64,000 bases of DNA. Source: Sphingopyxis sp. YR583 (GTDB lineage Bacteria; Pseudomonadota; Alphaproteobacteria; Sphingomonadales; Sphingomonadaceae). The DNA lies in NCBI RefSeq assembly GCF_900108295.1, contig NZ_FNWK01000001.1, positions 1,612,001 through 1,676,000 of the forward strand, in the 5' to 3' direction. Each line of letters opens with the position of its first letter. Positions within the stretch are counted from its first letter, which is position 1. The notes under the pieces are model-generated. The model had not been told where the DNA came from. It worked only from the letters and a program-made list of their open reading frames with translations, and ran no database searches. Positions 47,058 through 57,503 of the stretch are shown piece after piece. Both the position numbers and the translations under genes were made by a program.

Positions 47058-48085
47058 AGACGGTCAAACCGAACGAACTCGAACGCCTGTCGCGCCTCGA
47101 TCCCGCGGTTCGCTTCACCCTCCTTACCGGTCCAGACGAAGCGACGATGGAAGCCATCGCGGCGCATCTGCTCGTCCTTGCCGGCAAGGACGCCGAACGG
47201 CTCGATCTGACCGGATCGCAGCTCTCGCAAGACCCCTCGCTGCTCGCAGCCGAGGCCGCGTCGATGTCGCTCTTTTCGTCAGCGCGCGTGATAAAGGTCG
47301 AGCTCTCTGGCAGTGGCGACGACGGTCTCGCCGCGGTCGAAGCACTGCTTGCTGCCGAAACGGCAATCAATCCGGTGATTGCGACCGGCGCGTCGGTCAC
47401 CGCCAAATCGAAACTCGTCAAGCTGGTCGAAGGATCGGACCATGCCGTCGCCGCGATCTGCTATCAGCCAGACCGGCGCCAACTCGTCGGCATCGCAATG
47501 GCGGCCGGGCAAGAACAGGGGCTGCGGCTCGGCAATGCCGAGGCACAATTGCTCGTCGATCTCGTCTCGGGCGATCAGGCGTTGATGCGGCGCGAGATCG
47601 AAAAGATCGCGCTTTATCTCGACGCGGGTTCCGACCGGCAACGTCAGGTCACCGCGGCCGACATTGCCGCGCTCGGCGCCGCAACGCATGAGGAAGATGT
47701 CAGCGAATGCATCAACGTCGCGCTCGGCGGCAAGGTGCGCGAGCTTCCCGAGATGCTGGCGACCGCGGCGGCGGTCGGCGTCGCCGAGATCCGCATCATC
47801 CGCGCGCTCGCGATCCGCGCCACGGCGCTGGCCCGCCTCCGCGCCGAAGTCGACGGCGGCGCGCACCCTGCAACCGTCGTGTCGGCACGAACCAGCGGCA
47901 TTTTCTGGAAAGAACGCGACGCGGTCACCGCCCAGCTCCACATCTGGGATTCGGTGCGCATCGCGCGGCTGATGAGCCGGCTGCTCGATTGCGAACGCAC
48001 GCTCAAGGCATCGGGCACCGCAGGCGCCGTGCTATTCCGCAAGCTGATGACCGACATCACGCATCAGGCGGCGCGGGCACGGTAG
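47054..48085 (+). CDS. holA: DNA polymerase III delta subunit
   Basis: 343 aa. N-terminal LTGPDEATMEAIA, then the AAA+-like clamp-loader fold with DPSLLAAEAASMSLFSSARVIKVE and LVEGSDHAVAAICYQPD, and C-terminal helical SGIFWKERDAVTAQLHIWDS. Delta opens the sliding clamp during replication. It follows lptE by a 4-bp overlap. Two short hairpins lie downstream, without U-runs. Confidence 0.95.
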   Translation: MKTVKPNELERLSRLDPAVRFTLLTGPDEATMEAIAAHLLVLAGKDAERLDLTGSQLSQDPSLLAAEAASMSLFSSARVIKVELSGSGDDGLAAVEALLAAETAINPVIATGASVTAKSKLVKLVEGSDHAVAAICYQPDRRQLVGIAMAAGQEQGLRLGNAEAQLLVDLVSGDQALMRREIEKIALYLDAGSDRQRQVTAADIAALGAATHEEDVSECINVALGGKVRELPEMLATAAAVGVAEIRIIRALAIRATALARLRAEVDGGAHPATVVSARTSGIFWKERDAVTAQLHIWDSVRIARLMSRLLDCERTLKASGTAGAVLFRKLMTDITHQAARAR

Positions 48086-48417
48086 GCAAAACAGCCGTCC
48101 CCAAGCGAAGAGGCGACGCGGAGCTCCCGCTCCGCTCCGCCTCGACAATGGTTCCAGTGGAAACCATCGCCCCCCCGCCCGTTCCGAAAAGCCGTGGGTC
48201 GCAGAAAGCTGCCGGCCGGGACGAAGCTCGGAAAATCAGTCGTTTGTTTCAGGTCCTCGCCAAATCCCCATCTTTGGCGCTACGCCATAATTCTCCTCGC
48301 GCGCCGCCGTTCGAAAGCGGACGACGCAATTATGACGCAGCCTGCGCGCATAAAATTGTAAGAACCCGACAGCAAACGACGGTCGAACATTGTTTTTCAT
48401 GCCTTTTGCGCGCTAAA
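48086..48417. other. 332-bp intergenic region between holA and the AraC-type regulator
   Basis: No gene seen. Two hairpins are present: a 7-bp perfect stem GCGGAGC/GCTCCGC at 48118-48135, and an imperfect ATGGTTCCA/TGGAAACCAT at 48148-48166. Neither is followed by a T-run, so the holA transcript end is not clear. A promoter for the regulator must lie in the AT-rich part near 48340-48410. Confidence 0.4.
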
Positions 48418-49329
48418 ATGAGACACATGCCGCAAAGCGACGCATCTCGTCCTTCTTCGACCGGCGCGCGCATCTCGACGCGCTTCTTCCCGCTGTCGCC
48501 CGCTCTGCGCCCCTATGTCAGTACCATCTATCTCAGCGAAGTGACCGTGGGCGACGGCGATCGGATCGAGGATTATCTGCACCCCGAATGGGCAAATCTG
48601 CGTTTTGTCGAGGGCGAGCCTCCGCGCGCGGCGATCGGTGACAGCCCGGTGGTCGCGGCTCCGCGCTTCATTGCGACCGGCCCGACGAGCACCGCGACCT
48701 ATTTTGCGGCAGGCAATATGCGCGTCTGGGGCATCGGCATCCTGCCGATGGGATGGGCGAAGTTCATTCCCCTGTCCGCCGAAGAGCTGGCCGACCGCCT
48801 GACCGACGGCAGCACGCACCCGGCCTTCGCATCCTTCGCGCCCCTGCTCGAAACCTTGCGACGAATAAACGACGTCGACGCCGCGGCCGCGCTGATCGAC
48901 GCGCATGTCTGCGCGCTCCTCGCCGATGCGCCGCCGGACGATCCCGTGATTCTCGCCGCGCACCGCGCACTGGTGGACGACGAGGTAACGAGTGTCGCCG
49001 ATCTTTCGGCGAAACTCGGCCTCTCCGAACGCTCGATCGAGCGCCTGAGCCACCGCGCTTTCGGCTTTTCGCCCAAGCTGTTGTTGCTGCGCCAACGCTT
49101 TCTGCGCAGCCTTGCGCGCTTCATGCTCGATCCGTCGATGGCGTGGATCGATACGATGGATCATCATTATTATGACCAAGCGCAGTTTACACGCGACTTT
49201 CAGCGTTTCATGGGGATGAGCCCACGCGACTATGCCGGACGCCCGAAACCGATCCTGGGCGCTGCGGCTTTGGCGCGGGCGGCAGCCGCCGGTGCCGCGG
49301 TTCAAGGCCTGCACAAACCCGCGGGATAG
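48418..49329 (+). CDS. AraC-family transcriptional regulator
   Basis: 303 aa. The N-terminal 190 residues (RFFPLSPALRPYVSTIYLSEV, FAAGNMRVWGIGILPMGWAKF) form a ligand-binding domain with the DUF6597-like AraC pattern. The C-terminal HTH has VTSVADLSAKLGLSERSIERLSHRAFGFSPKLLLLRQRFLRSL and a second HTH ending with MDHHYYDQAQFTRDFQRFMGMSPRDY. The target is unknown. ATG 48418 or 48427 are both possible starts. Confidence 0.9.
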   Translation: MRHMPQSDASRPSSTGARISTRFFPLSPALRPYVSTIYLSEVTVGDGDRIEDYLHPEWANLRFVEGEPPRAAIGDSPVVAAPRFIATGPTSTATYFAAGNMRVWGIGILPMGWAKFIPLSAEELADRLTDGSTHPAFASFAPLLETLRRINDVDAAAALIDAHVCALLADAPPDDPVILAAHRALVDDEVTSVADLSAKLGLSERSIERLSHRAFGFSPKLLLLRQRFLRSLARFMLDPSMAWIDTMDHHYYDQAQFTRDFQRFMGMSPRDYAGRPKPILGAAALARAAAAGAAVQGLHKPAG

Positions 49330-49477
49330 GCAGGCCCGTTTCCGCCAAGTGACTTGACCGGCGCGGCGCGTTCGGTGCAAGCGGCAGGCGACGGACGCGC
49401 GGGTATCCGCCCCATCCACAAGACCCAGAGAAATGCACGCCGGCAGCGCCAGCGCCGCCGGAACAGGACGAACGACA

Positions 49478-50572
49478 ATGAGCGACATTCAGGCCATCCA
49501 GACCCGGCTGGTGGACGATATAGCGGCGGCGGCCGATCTCGACGCGATCGAAGCGCTGCGCGTCGCCGCGCTCGGCAAGGCAGGGAGTATCACCGCCTTG
49601 CTCAAGACACTGGGCGGCATGACCCCCGACGAGCGGCAGGCGCAGGGTCCGGCGATCCACGCGCTGCGCGAAACAGTCACCGCCGCGCTCGCCGCGCGGA
49701 AGGCGGCACTCGATGCCGCGGCGCTCGACGTGAAGCTCGCGGCCGAGGCGATCGACATGTCCCTGCCCGCCGACACGGCCCCGCGCGGGAGCGTTCATCC
49801 GGTCAGCCAGGTGATGGACGAACTTGCCGAAATCTTCGCCGACATGGGCTTTGCCGTCGCGACGGGTCCGGAAATCGAGGACGACTGGCGCAATTTCACC
49901 GCGCTCAACATCCCCGACACGCACCCCGCGCGCGCGATGCATGACACTTTCTATTTCCCCGACACCGACGCCGAAGGCCGCACGATGCTGCTGCGCACGC
50001 ACACCTCGCCGGTGCAGATTCGCACGATGATGAGCCAAGAGCCGCCGATCCGGATCATCGCGCCCGGCCGCGTCTATCGTAGCGACAGCGACGCGACGCA
50101 CACGCCGATGTTCCATCAGGTCGAAGGTCTCGTTATCGATCGCGGCATCCATATGGGGCATCTCAAATGGACGCTCGAGACGTTCCTCAAGGCCTATTTC
50201 GAGCGCGACGATATCGTGCTGCGCCTGCGCCCGAGCTATTTCCCCTTCACCGAACCGTCGGCCGAGGTCGATGTCGGTTATAAACAGGAAAAGGGCCGCC
50301 GCATCGTCGGCGGCAACGGCGACGACGAGGGTCATGCGTGGATGGAGCTGCTCGGCAGCGGCATGGTGAATCGCCGCGTCATCGCCAATTGCGGACTCGA
50401 CCCCGACGAATGGCAGGGCTTCGCTTTCGGGGTCGGCGTCGACCGGCTGGCGATGCTGAAATATGGCATGGACGACCTGCGCGCCTTCTTCGACGGCGAC
50501 CTGCGCTGGTTGTCGCACTATGGATTCAACGCGCTGTCGGTACCAACGCTCAGCGGGGGGATTTCGGCATGA
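49478..50572 (+). CDS. pheS: Phenylalanyl-tRNA synthetase alpha subunit
   Basis: 364 aa from ATG 49478 ([15 protein letters not shown]). The class II motifs are visible: motif 2 in [27 protein letters not shown] and motif 3 in [20 protein letters not shown]. The N-terminal 85 residues form the coiled-coil arm that contacts tRNA. It charges tRNA-Phe with PheT. Overlaps pheT by 4 bp (ATGA). Confidence 0.98.
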   Translation: MSDIQAIQTRLVDDIAAAADLDAIEALRVAALGKAGSITALLKTLGGMTPDERQAQGPAIHALRETVTAALAARKAALDAAALDVKLAAEAIDMSLPADTAPRGSVHPVSQVMDELAEIFADMGFAVATGPEIEDDWRNFTALNIPDTHPARAMHDTFYFPDTDAEGRTMLLRTHTSPVQIRTMMSQEPPIRIIAPGRVYRSDSDATHTPMFHQVEGLVIDRGIHMGHLKWTLETFLKAYFERDDIVLRLRPSYFPFTEPSAEVDVGYKQEKGRRIVGGNGDDEGHAWMELLGSGMVNRRVIANCGLDPDEWQGFAFGVGVDRLAMLKYGMDDLRAFFDGDLRWLSHYGFNALSVPTLSGGISA

Positions 50573-52956
50573 AGATCACCCTCGACTGGCTCCGCGAACA
50601 TCTGGACGGCGACTATGATGTCGCCGATGTCGTCGCGACATTGAACCGCATCGGCCATGAGGTCGAAGGCGTCGAGAACCCGGCCGAAAAGCTCGCCGGT
50701 TTCCGCGTCGCCAAGGTATTGACCGCCGAGAAACATCCGCAAGCCGACAAGCTGCAGGTGCTGACCGTCGACACGGGCGACGGCGGCGCGCCCCTGACCG
50801 TCGTATGCGGCGCCCCCAACGCGCGTGCGGGCCTGATCGGCGTGCTCGGCCTGCCCGGCGCGGTGGTGCCTGCGAACGGTATGGAGCTGAAGGTCGCCGC
50901 GGTGCGCGGCGTCGAATCGAACGGCATGATGTGTTCGACGCGCGAGCTCGAGCTCGGCGACGATCATGACGGGATCATCGAGCTGCCCGCCGACGCGCCG
51001 ATCGGAACGCCCTTTGCCAATTATAGCGGTGCGGGCGATCCGGTGATCGACATTTCGATCACGCCGAACCGGCAGGACTGCATGGGCGTGCGCGGCATCG
51101 CGCGCGACCTCGCCGCCGCCGGGCTTGGCACGCTGAAGCCGCTCGACGTCCCGACGATCACCGGCGAAGGCGCCCCCGCGACCGAAATCGCTACCCTCGA
51201 TACCGAAGGCTGTCCCGCCTTCTTCGGCCGTACCATTTCAGGCGTCACCAACGGCACCGCACCCGAATGGATGCGACGCCGGTTGGAGGCCGTCGGCCAG
51301 CGTTCGATTTCGGCGCTCGTCGACATCAGCAATTATGTGATGTTCGACCTCGGTCGCCCGAGCCATATCTATGACCGCGCCAAGCTGACCGGTGCGCTCG
51401 TCGCGCGCCGCGCGAAGGACGGCGAAACGGCGACCGCACTCAACGGGAAGGAATATACACTCACCGACACGATGACGGTGCTTGCCGACGACAGCGGCGT
51501 CCACGACATCGCGGGCATCATGGGCGGGGAGCATAGCGGGTGCAGCGAGGCGACCACCGACGTGCTGCTCGAGATCGCTTATTTCATGCCCGAGCGCATC
51601 GCGCTGACCGGACAGGCGCTTGGCCTGACCAGCGACGCGCGCAGCCGCTTCGAGCGCGGCGTCGATCCGGCGTTCCTCGACGATGCGACCGCGATCGTCA
51701 CCGCGCATGTGCTCGCGATCTGCGGCGGTACGCCGTCGGCCGTGACGCGCGCAGGCGCACCACCCGCCGAGGTGAAAACGGTCGATTATGATCCGACGCT
51801 GTCGGCGACGCTCGGCGGCATCGCGATCGCCCCCGAACGGCAGAAGGACATCCTCGCTGCGCTTGGTTTCGCCGTGATCGAACAGGGCGGCCGGTGGCAA
51901 GTCGCGGTACCGAGCTGGCGCCGCGATATCGACGGCGCACCCGACATCGTCGAGGAAGTCACGCGGATCACGGGCTTCGATGCGATCTCGTCGGTCGCGC
52001 TGCCGCGCGTCGATGGCGTCGCGAAGCCGACCGCTACGCCCGAGCAGCTTACCGAACGCCGTCTGCGCCGCGCCGCAGCTGCGGCCGGGTTCGACGAAGC
52101 GGTGACATGGTCGTTCATCAGCGAAAGCGAGGCCGCGCCCTTTGGCGGCGGCGCCTGGTCGCTTGCCAATCCGATCAGCGAAGAGCTGAAGGTCATGCGC
52201 CCGTCGCTGCTTCCCGGCCTGCTCGCCGCGACGCAGCGCAACCAGAATCGCGGCGCGGGCAGCATCCGGCTGTTCGAGATCGGCCGCCGCTATCTGGCCG
52301 ATGCCGAGCATCCGACGCTCGCCGTCGTCATGGCGGGCGACAAGCGCGCACGCGGCTGGCAGGCGGGCAAGGCGGCGGCGTTCGACGCGTTCGACGCCAA
52401 GGCTGCCGCGCTGGCGCTGCTTGAGGCGGCCGGCGCCCCCGCCGACCGCCTGCAGGTGATGGAGGCCGTGACCGGCGGCAACATCTGGCACCCCGGCCAG
52501 TCGGCGACGCTGCGCCTCGGCCCCAAGGCGGTGCTCGCCGAGTTCGGCGCGCTCCACCCGCTGCTCACCCGCGCCTTCGATGTCGATGGCCCCGTGATGG
52601 CGGTGCAGATCTTCCTCGATGCGATTCCGGCGAAGCGCGCGAGCGGCCCCGCTCGCGCGGCGTTCACGCCGCCCGCGCTGCAATCCGTTCGCCGCGACTT
52701 CGCCTTCTTCGCGCCGACGAGCCTGACCGCCGCCGATCTGGTGCGCGCGATCCGCGGCGCCGACAAGACGAGCATCGTCGATGCCCGGCTGTTCGACCGC
52801 TTCGCGGGACAAGGCGTGCCCGAGGGTCAGGTGAGCCTCGCGGTCGAGGTCGAGCTGCAGCCGCTGGAAAAGAGCTTCACCGACGCCGAGCTGAAGGCAA
52901 TCGCCGACAAGGTGGTCGCAGCGGCCGCAAAGGTGGGGGCAATTTTGCGCGGCTGA
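50569..52956 (+). CDS. pheT: Phenylalanyl-tRNA synthetase beta subunit
   Basis: 795 aa from ATG 50569 ([18 protein letters not shown]). The N-terminal tRNA-binding domain ([41 protein letters not shown]), B3/B4 editing domain ([22 protein letters not shown]), B5 DNA-binding-like domain and C-terminal FDX-ACB domain ([21 protein letters not shown]) are all visible. It forms the alpha2-beta2 enzyme with PheS. Confidence 0.98.
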   Translation: MKITLDWLREHLDGDYDVADVVATLNRIGHEVEGVENPAEKLAGFRVAKVLTAEKHPQADKLQVLTVDTGDGGAPLTVVCGAPNARAGLIGVLGLPGAVVPANGMELKVAAVRGVESNGMMCSTRELELGDDHDGIIELPADAPIGTPFANYSGAGDPVIDISITPNRQDCMGVRGIARDLAAAGLGTLKPLDVPTITGEGAPATEIATLDTEGCPAFFGRTISGVTNGTAPEWMRRRLEAVGQRSISALVDISNYVMFDLGRPSHIYDRAKLTGALVARRAKDGETATALNGKEYTLTDTMTVLADDSGVHDIAGIMGGEHSGCSEATTDVLLEIAYFMPERIALTGQALGLTSDARSRFERGVDPAFLDDATAIVTAHVLAICGGTPSAVTRAGAPPAEVKTVDYDPTLSATLGGIAIAPERQKDILAALGFAVIEQGGRWQVAVPSWRRDIDGAPDIVEEVTRITGFDAISSVALPRVDGVAKPTATPEQLTERRLRRAAAAAGFDEAVTWSFISESEAAPFGGGAWSLANPISEELKVMRPSLLPGLLAATQRNQNRGAGSIRLFEIGRRYLADAEHPTLAVVMAGDKRARGWQAGKAAAFDAFDAKAAALALLEAAGAPADRLQVMEAVTGGNIWHPGQSATLRLGPKAVLAEFGALHPLLTRAFDVDGPVMAVQIFLDAIPAKRASGPARAAFTPPALQSVRRDFAFFAPTSLTAADLVRAIRGADKTSIVDARLFDRFAGQGVPEGQVSLAVEVELQPLEKSFTDAELKAIADKVVAAAAKVGAILRG

Positions 52957-52993
52957 TTTCGGGATCGGCCGGGGATGAAAGGGAGAGTTTGAT

Positions 52994-53953
52994 ATGGACA
53001 CCCGCCACCTCGTCGATCGCGAGATCGCGCCGATCATCGACCTGTTTCCACGGGTCGACCTGGACGCGGCGCCGATCGCGCAGATTCGTGCCAAGGCGGC
53101 GGAGACCTATTCGATCCTGCCGCCGCCGGTGATTGCGCCCGAGAGGCTGGTCGTGCCGTCGATCCATGGCGGGCCCGATATCCCGGTGTTCCTCTATCGC
53201 CCGTCCGCGAAGCGCGCTGGCGGCGGCGCCATCCTGCATATCCATGGTGGCGGCATGGTGATGGGATCGATCGAGCAGATGCAGGCCGGGCCTGCGGCGC
53301 TGGCGGCTGCGGCGGGCGTACCGGTCGCATCGGTCGAATATCGCCTTGCCCCCGAACACCCCTTCCCTGCCCCCCAAGAGGATTGCCATTCCGCGCTGAC
53401 GTGGCTCGCAGGACAGGCTGATGCGCTGGGCTTCGACGCGAACCGGATTGTCGTCGCGGGCGAGAGCGCGGGCGGCGGGCTGGCCGCCGCGCTCGCGATC
53501 ATGGCGCGAGACCTCGGCGGTCCGGCGATCGCGGGACAGCTCCTGACCTATCCGATGCTCGATCATCGGACCGGCAGCGATGCCTGTCCGTACAATAATC
53601 CGACGACTGGCGAGTTCATCTGGACGCGCGCGAGCAATCGCTTCGGCTGGCGCGCGCTGCAGGGCGATTACAAGGCCGACGATGCCCGGCGCGGCTGGTT
53701 TTCGCCCAGCCTTGTCGAGGATCTGTCGAACCTGCCCCCCGCCTATATCGCGACCGGCAGCCTCGACCTCTTCTTCGACGAGAATCTCGACTATGCGCGG
53801 CGTCTTGTCGCGGCGGGGGTGCCGATTGATCTGCACAGCTATGCCGGGGCGATCCATGCCTTCAACGCCATCCCGGACGCCGCGCTGTCACAGCGCTTCA
53901 ACGGTGGATTGTTGGCGGCCGCTGCGGCGATGACGGGGCCGACGGACGGTTGA
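52994..53953 (+). CDS. Alpha/beta hydrolase of the hormone-sensitive lipase family
   Basis: 319 aa. The HGGG oxyanion motif (HIHGGGMVMGS), the nucleophile in GESAGGGLAAAL, Asp in ATGSLDLFFDENLDYA and His in YAGAIHAFNAI form a complete HSL-type esterase set. Cytoplasmic (no signal peptide). Substrate unknown; probably a carboxylesterase. Preceded by GGGAGAG and 37 bp from the end of pheT. Confidence 0.93.
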   Translation: MDTRHLVDREIAPIIDLFPRVDLDAAPIAQIRAKAAETYSILPPPVIAPERLVVPSIHGGPDIPVFLYRPSAKRAGGGAILHIHGGGMVMGSIEQMQAGPAALAAAAGVPVASVEYRLAPEHPFPAPQEDCHSALTWLAGQADALGFDANRIVVAGESAGGGLAAALAIMARDLGGPAIAGQLLTYPMLDHRTGSDACPYNNPTTGEFIWTRASNRFGWRALQGDYKADDARRGWFSPSLVEDLSNLPPAYIATGSLDLFFDENLDYARRLVAAGVPIDLHSYAGAIHAFNAIPDAALSQRFNGGLLAAAAAMTGPTDG

Positions 53954-54010
53954 GGAAGCGGGCCCGGCCGCGTCCGCCAACGAGCGATTGCGGACGGCCG
54001 GCCTCCTGAA

Positions 54011-54095
54011 CTTCGTCATTCCCGCGAAAGCGGGAACCCAGAGCGGGCGTCGGCTGGCTTATCGCTGGGTTCCCGCTTTCGCGGGAATGGCGAAG
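54011..54095. repeat. REP-like long inverted repeat
   Basis: Arms at 54011-54041 and 54065-54095 are reverse complements over 31 bp with one mismatch, with core CATTCCCGCGAAAGCGGGAA and a 23-bp spacer. The shape matches small extragenic palindromes spread in sphingomonad genomes and could act as a transcription barrier between the esterase and the DNA repair gene. The remainder of 53954-54195 is non-coding. Confidence 0.75.
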
Positions 54096-54195
54096 GTAGG
54101 GATCGCAATTCTCCACCCCAAACCTCCGTTGCTTCAGGCCGCTATGGCTTCGGCCCCATCTGATCCTATATCCCGACAAGGATGGAGAAACGGGC

Positions 54196-54747
54196 ATGGT
54201 CGGGCAAAGCGAGTATCAGCTTTTCGAAACGGCGGCCGGTGTCGCTGCGATCGGCTGGGCAAGCGGCGGCGTTGTGAGTTTTCGTCTGCCCGCGCCGAGC
54301 GCGGGCGAAGCCGAGCGCGCCATTCTGCGCCGCCTGCCCGATGCGGTGCGTGCCGAGCCCCCGGCTGAAACAGCGGCGGTCATCGACGCGGCGATCCGCT
54401 ATTTCCATGGGGAGCGGATCGAATTCTTCGACGTACCGATCGATCTGGGCGAACTGCCCCCTTTCTTTGCGGCGGTTTACGATTTTGTTCGCAAGCTCGG
54501 CTGGGGCGAGACGACCACCTATGGCGCCGTCGCGCGGGCGCTGGATGTCGGCCCCGAGCATGCCCGCGCGGTCGGACAGGCGATGGCAACCAATCCCGTC
54601 CCGTTGATCGTCCCCTGCCACCGCGTCATGGCCGCGGGCGGCAAGATCGGCGGCTTCTCTGCGCCGGGTGGATCGACGTCCAAGGCGCATATGCTCGAAC
54701 TCGAAGGCGTGCCGATGGCTCCCGTTCAGCAGGGGTTCGACTTCTAG
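54196..54747 (+). CDS. ogt: Methylated-DNA--protein-cysteine methyltransferase (Ogt/Ada-C type)
   Basis: 183 aa. The suicidal Cys is in VPLIVPCHRVMAAGGKIGGFSAPGG. The wHTH is GWGETTTYGAVARALDVGPEHARAVGQAMATNPV. It removes alkyl groups from O6-guanine. No second Ada-type domain is present. Its 3' end overlaps the convergent glnD stop by 4 bp. Confidence 0.95.
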   Translation: MVGQSEYQLFETAAGVAAIGWASGGVVSFRLPAPSAGEAERAILRRLPDAVRAEPPAETAAVIDAAIRYFHGERIEFFDVPIDLGELPPFFAAVYDFVRKLGWGETTTYGAVARALDVGPEHARAVGQAMATNPVPLIVPCHRVMAAGGKIGGFSAPGGSTSKAHMLELEGVPMAPVQQGFDF

Positions 54748-57503
54748 GCCGCGACCGCATCCGCGCCGTGACTCGCCGCCGCTTCGAGCAGACGTTTTTC
54801 AAGGCTCTTCACCCGCGCGGCGCTGTCGATCTTGTCGCCGATCAGGTCGGTCACGTAAAATGTGTCGACCGCGCGCTCGCCATAGGTCGCGACATGCGCA
54901 CTGTGCACCGTCACCTTTGACTGGAAGAGCGCATAGGCAAGCTGGTTGAGGAGCGCCGGGCGATCCTGCGCATTGACCTCGATCACGGTGAACCGGTTCG
55001 ACGCCTTGTTGTCGACGAAAACGTTGGGCGCGACACGGAACGCCTCGGCACGTGTCCGGGGGAGCGCACGCGCTTCGAGCTTCGGCAGCAATTTATGGCG
55101 GTTGGCGAGTGCATCCTCGATCGCGCGGGTCAGCCGGCCGATCTGTCCGGCCTCAGCGAAAGGACGCCCCAACGGATCCTGGACAAGGAAATTGTCAAGA
55201 GCGAGTCCGTCGCGGGTCGTGTGAATACGCGCGTCGATGATGTTGCCGCCGGCAAGATGGATACCGCCCGCGATCCGATAGAAGAGCCCCGGATGGTCGG
55301 CGGCGAGCACCATCACCAAAGTCGCACCGCGATCGTCGTCGGGGACCGCTGCGATGTGCAGCGGCGCGTCACCCGCCTGCCGGATATGAACGAGATTGGC
55401 GGCGATGACCTCGACCGGCTCGGCGATCCAATAGCTTTCGGGAAGGCGCTTTGCGACCTTGTCGAAGGTCTTTCGGTCGAAACCGAACTGCGCCGCGACC
55501 GCCTCTTTCTTGCTTTCAATCCGCGCTTCGCGGCCGCGCTGCTTGTGGCCGAGGCGCAGCACTTCCTCGGCGGCGTCATATAGTTCGGTCAGTAGCTGGC
55601 GTTTCCAACCGTTCCACACGCCGGGGCCGACCGCGCGGATATCGACGACGGTGAGCACGAGCAGCAGGCGCAGGCGCTCGGGGCTTTGCACGACCTGCGC
55701 GAAATCGAGGATCGTCTTGAAATCGGCGAGGTCGCGTTTGAAAGCGGTTGCCGACATCAGCAAGTGATAGCGCACGAGCCACGACACGGTTTCAGTCTCG
55801 GCCTCGTTCAGTCCTAACCGCGGGCATACGCGCAGCGCGAGTTCGGCGCCGAGCACGCTATGGTCGCCGCCTCGCCCCTTCGCGATATCGTGGAGCAGCA
55901 CCGCGACATAGATGACGCGCCGCGAATGGATCTGGTCCATGATCGCGGTCGACAGCGGATGATCGTCTTGCAGCCGGTTCTGCTCGATGTTGGCCAGTAA
56001 TCCGATCGCGCGGATCGTATGCTCGTCGACGGTATAATGGTGATACATGTCGAACTGCATCTGCGCGACGACGCGGCCGAAATCGGGAACGAAGCGGCCG
56101 AATACGCCTGCCTCGTTCATCCAGCGCAGCACCGTTTCGGGATCGCGCGGGCTGGTCAACACGTCGAGGAACAATTCATTCGCGCGCGCGATGCGACGCA
56201 CCCCGCGCGCGTCGATCAGCTTCGCATCGTGCCGCGCCTGACGCATCGCCTGCGGATGGATTTCGAGGCCATGTTTGTCGGCGAGCGCAAAGATTTCGAC
56301 CAACCGCACAGGATCCTGCTGGAAGAAATCGTCGCTCGGCAGCGCAAGCCGGCCGCGGTCGAGGACGAAGCCGTTGAGCTTGCCCGGGCGGCGGCGGAGC
56401 GTCGGCAGGAAACGCCGCCCACGCGCCGCCATCTGGTCGTCGAGATGCGCGAGGAAGGTGCCGGTAACGTCGCCGACGCTTTTCGCGTGGAGGAAATAAA
56501 GCTGCATGAAGCGCTCGACCGCACTCTTGCCTGGCCGATCGGCGAAGTGCATGCGGCGCGCGATTTCGGGCTGAAAATCGAAGGTCAGCCGGTCCTCGGC
56601 ACGGCCCGCGAGCGAGTGAAGGTGACAGCGCACCGCGAGCAGGAAATTTTCGGCGCGCTCGAACTGGCGCAGTTCGCGGCCAGAGAGCAAACCCGCGCTG
56701 ACCAACTCGGGAACAGTGCGGACGCGGTGGATGAACTTGCCGATCCAGAAGAGCGTATGGAGGTCGCGAAGCCCTCCCTTCCCTTCCTTCACATTGGGTT
56801 CGACGACATAGCGTGAGTCGCCCATGCGCTTGTGTCGCTCGTCACGCTCGGCCAGCTTGTCGGCGACGAATGCCCGCGCATTGCCCGCGACGACCTCGGC
56901 ATCGAAACGCGCCGACGCCTGATCATACAAGTCGCGGTCGCCCCAGATGAAGCGCCCTTCGAGCAGCGCGGTGCGAATCGTGAGATCTTCTTTCGCCGCG
57001 CGAACCATCTCGTCGAGCGAACGCGATGAATGGCCGACCTTCAGACCCAGATCCCATAGCGTATAGAGCTGCGCCTCGATCACCTGCTCGGTCCAGCTCG
57101 TCTGCTTGAACGGCGTCAGGAAACCGATGTCGATGTCGCTATGCGGCGCCATTTCGCCGCGCCCATAGCCGCCGACGGCGATCAAGGTTATGCGTTCGCC
57201 CGCCGAGCGGTTGTTCGCGGGGTAGAGGTGGTCCGTGGTGAAATCGTGGCTGAGACGGACGATCTGGTCGATCAGGAACGCCATCGCATTCGCCACGACA
57301 CGTCCCGCCGACGGTCGCTCGAGCAGACGGCGCTCGATCTCGGCGCGCCCCGCTTCGAGCGCGCCCTTGAGCAGATCAACCATCGCGCGACGGCGTTTTC
57401 CGGTATCGCTTGTTTCATCCGCAATTTCGTCGAGCCGTCCCGATAGCGCCCGGCGATCGATGATCGCGCGGCGCTGGTCGAGATTGTCGAACAGGTCGCT
57501 CAT
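54744..57503 (-). CDS. glnD: Bifunctional uridylyltransferase/uridylyl-removing enzyme of PII
   Basis: 919 aa from the ATG at 57503, overlapping the mutS stop by 4 bp. The nucleotidyltransferase domain has GGYGRGEMAPHSDIDIGFL, the HD domain has HDIAKGRGGDHSVLGAELA, and two C-terminal ACT domains lie after about residue 700 (DHPGLFYRIAGGIHLAGGNIIDARIHT, then DRPALLNQLAYALFQSKVTV). It modifies PII according to glutamine level and so regulates nitrogen use. Longer frame upstream runs into mutS. Confidence 0.97.
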   Translation of the reverse strand: MSDLFDNLDQRRAIIDRRALSGRLDEIADETSDTGKRRRAMVDLLKGALEAGRAEIERRLLERPSAGRVVANAMAFLIDQIVRLSHDFTTDHLYPANNRSAGERITLIAVGGYGRGEMAPHSDIDIGFLTPFKQTSWTEQVIEAQLYTLWDLGLKVGHSSRSLDEMVRAAKEDLTIRTALLEGRFIWGDRDLYDQASARFDAEVVAGNARAFVADKLAERDERHKRMGDSRYVVEPNVKEGKGGLRDLHTLFWIGKFIHRVRTVPELVSAGLLSGRELRQFERAENFLLAVRCHLHSLAGRAEDRLTFDFQPEIARRMHFADRPGKSAVERFMQLYFLHAKSVGDVTGTFLAHLDDQMAARGRRFLPTLRRRPGKLNGFVLDRGRLALPSDDFFQQDPVRLVEIFALADKHGLEIHPQAMRQARHDAKLIDARGVRRIARANELFLDVLTSPRDPETVLRWMNEAGVFGRFVPDFGRVVAQMQFDMYHHYTVDEHTIRAIGLLANIEQNRLQDDHPLSTAIMDQIHSRRVIYVAVLLHDIAKGRGGDHSVLGAELALRVCPRLGLNEAETETVSWLVRYHLLMSATAFKRDLADFKTILDFAQVVQSPERLRLLLVLTVVDIRAVGPGVWNGWKRQLLTELYDAAEEVLRLGHKQRGREARIESKKEAVAAQFGFDRKTFDKVAKRLPESYWIAEPVEVIAANLVHIRQAGDAPLHIAAVPDDDRGATLVMVLAADHPGLFYRIAGGIHLAGGNIIDARIHTTRDGLALDNFLVQDPLGRPFAEAGQIGRLTRAIEDALANRHKLLPKLEARALPRTRAEAFRVAPNVFVDNKASNRFTVIEVNAQDRPALLNQLAYALFQSKVTVHSAHVATYGERAVDTFYVTDLIGDKIDSAARVKSLEKRLLEAAASHGADAVAA

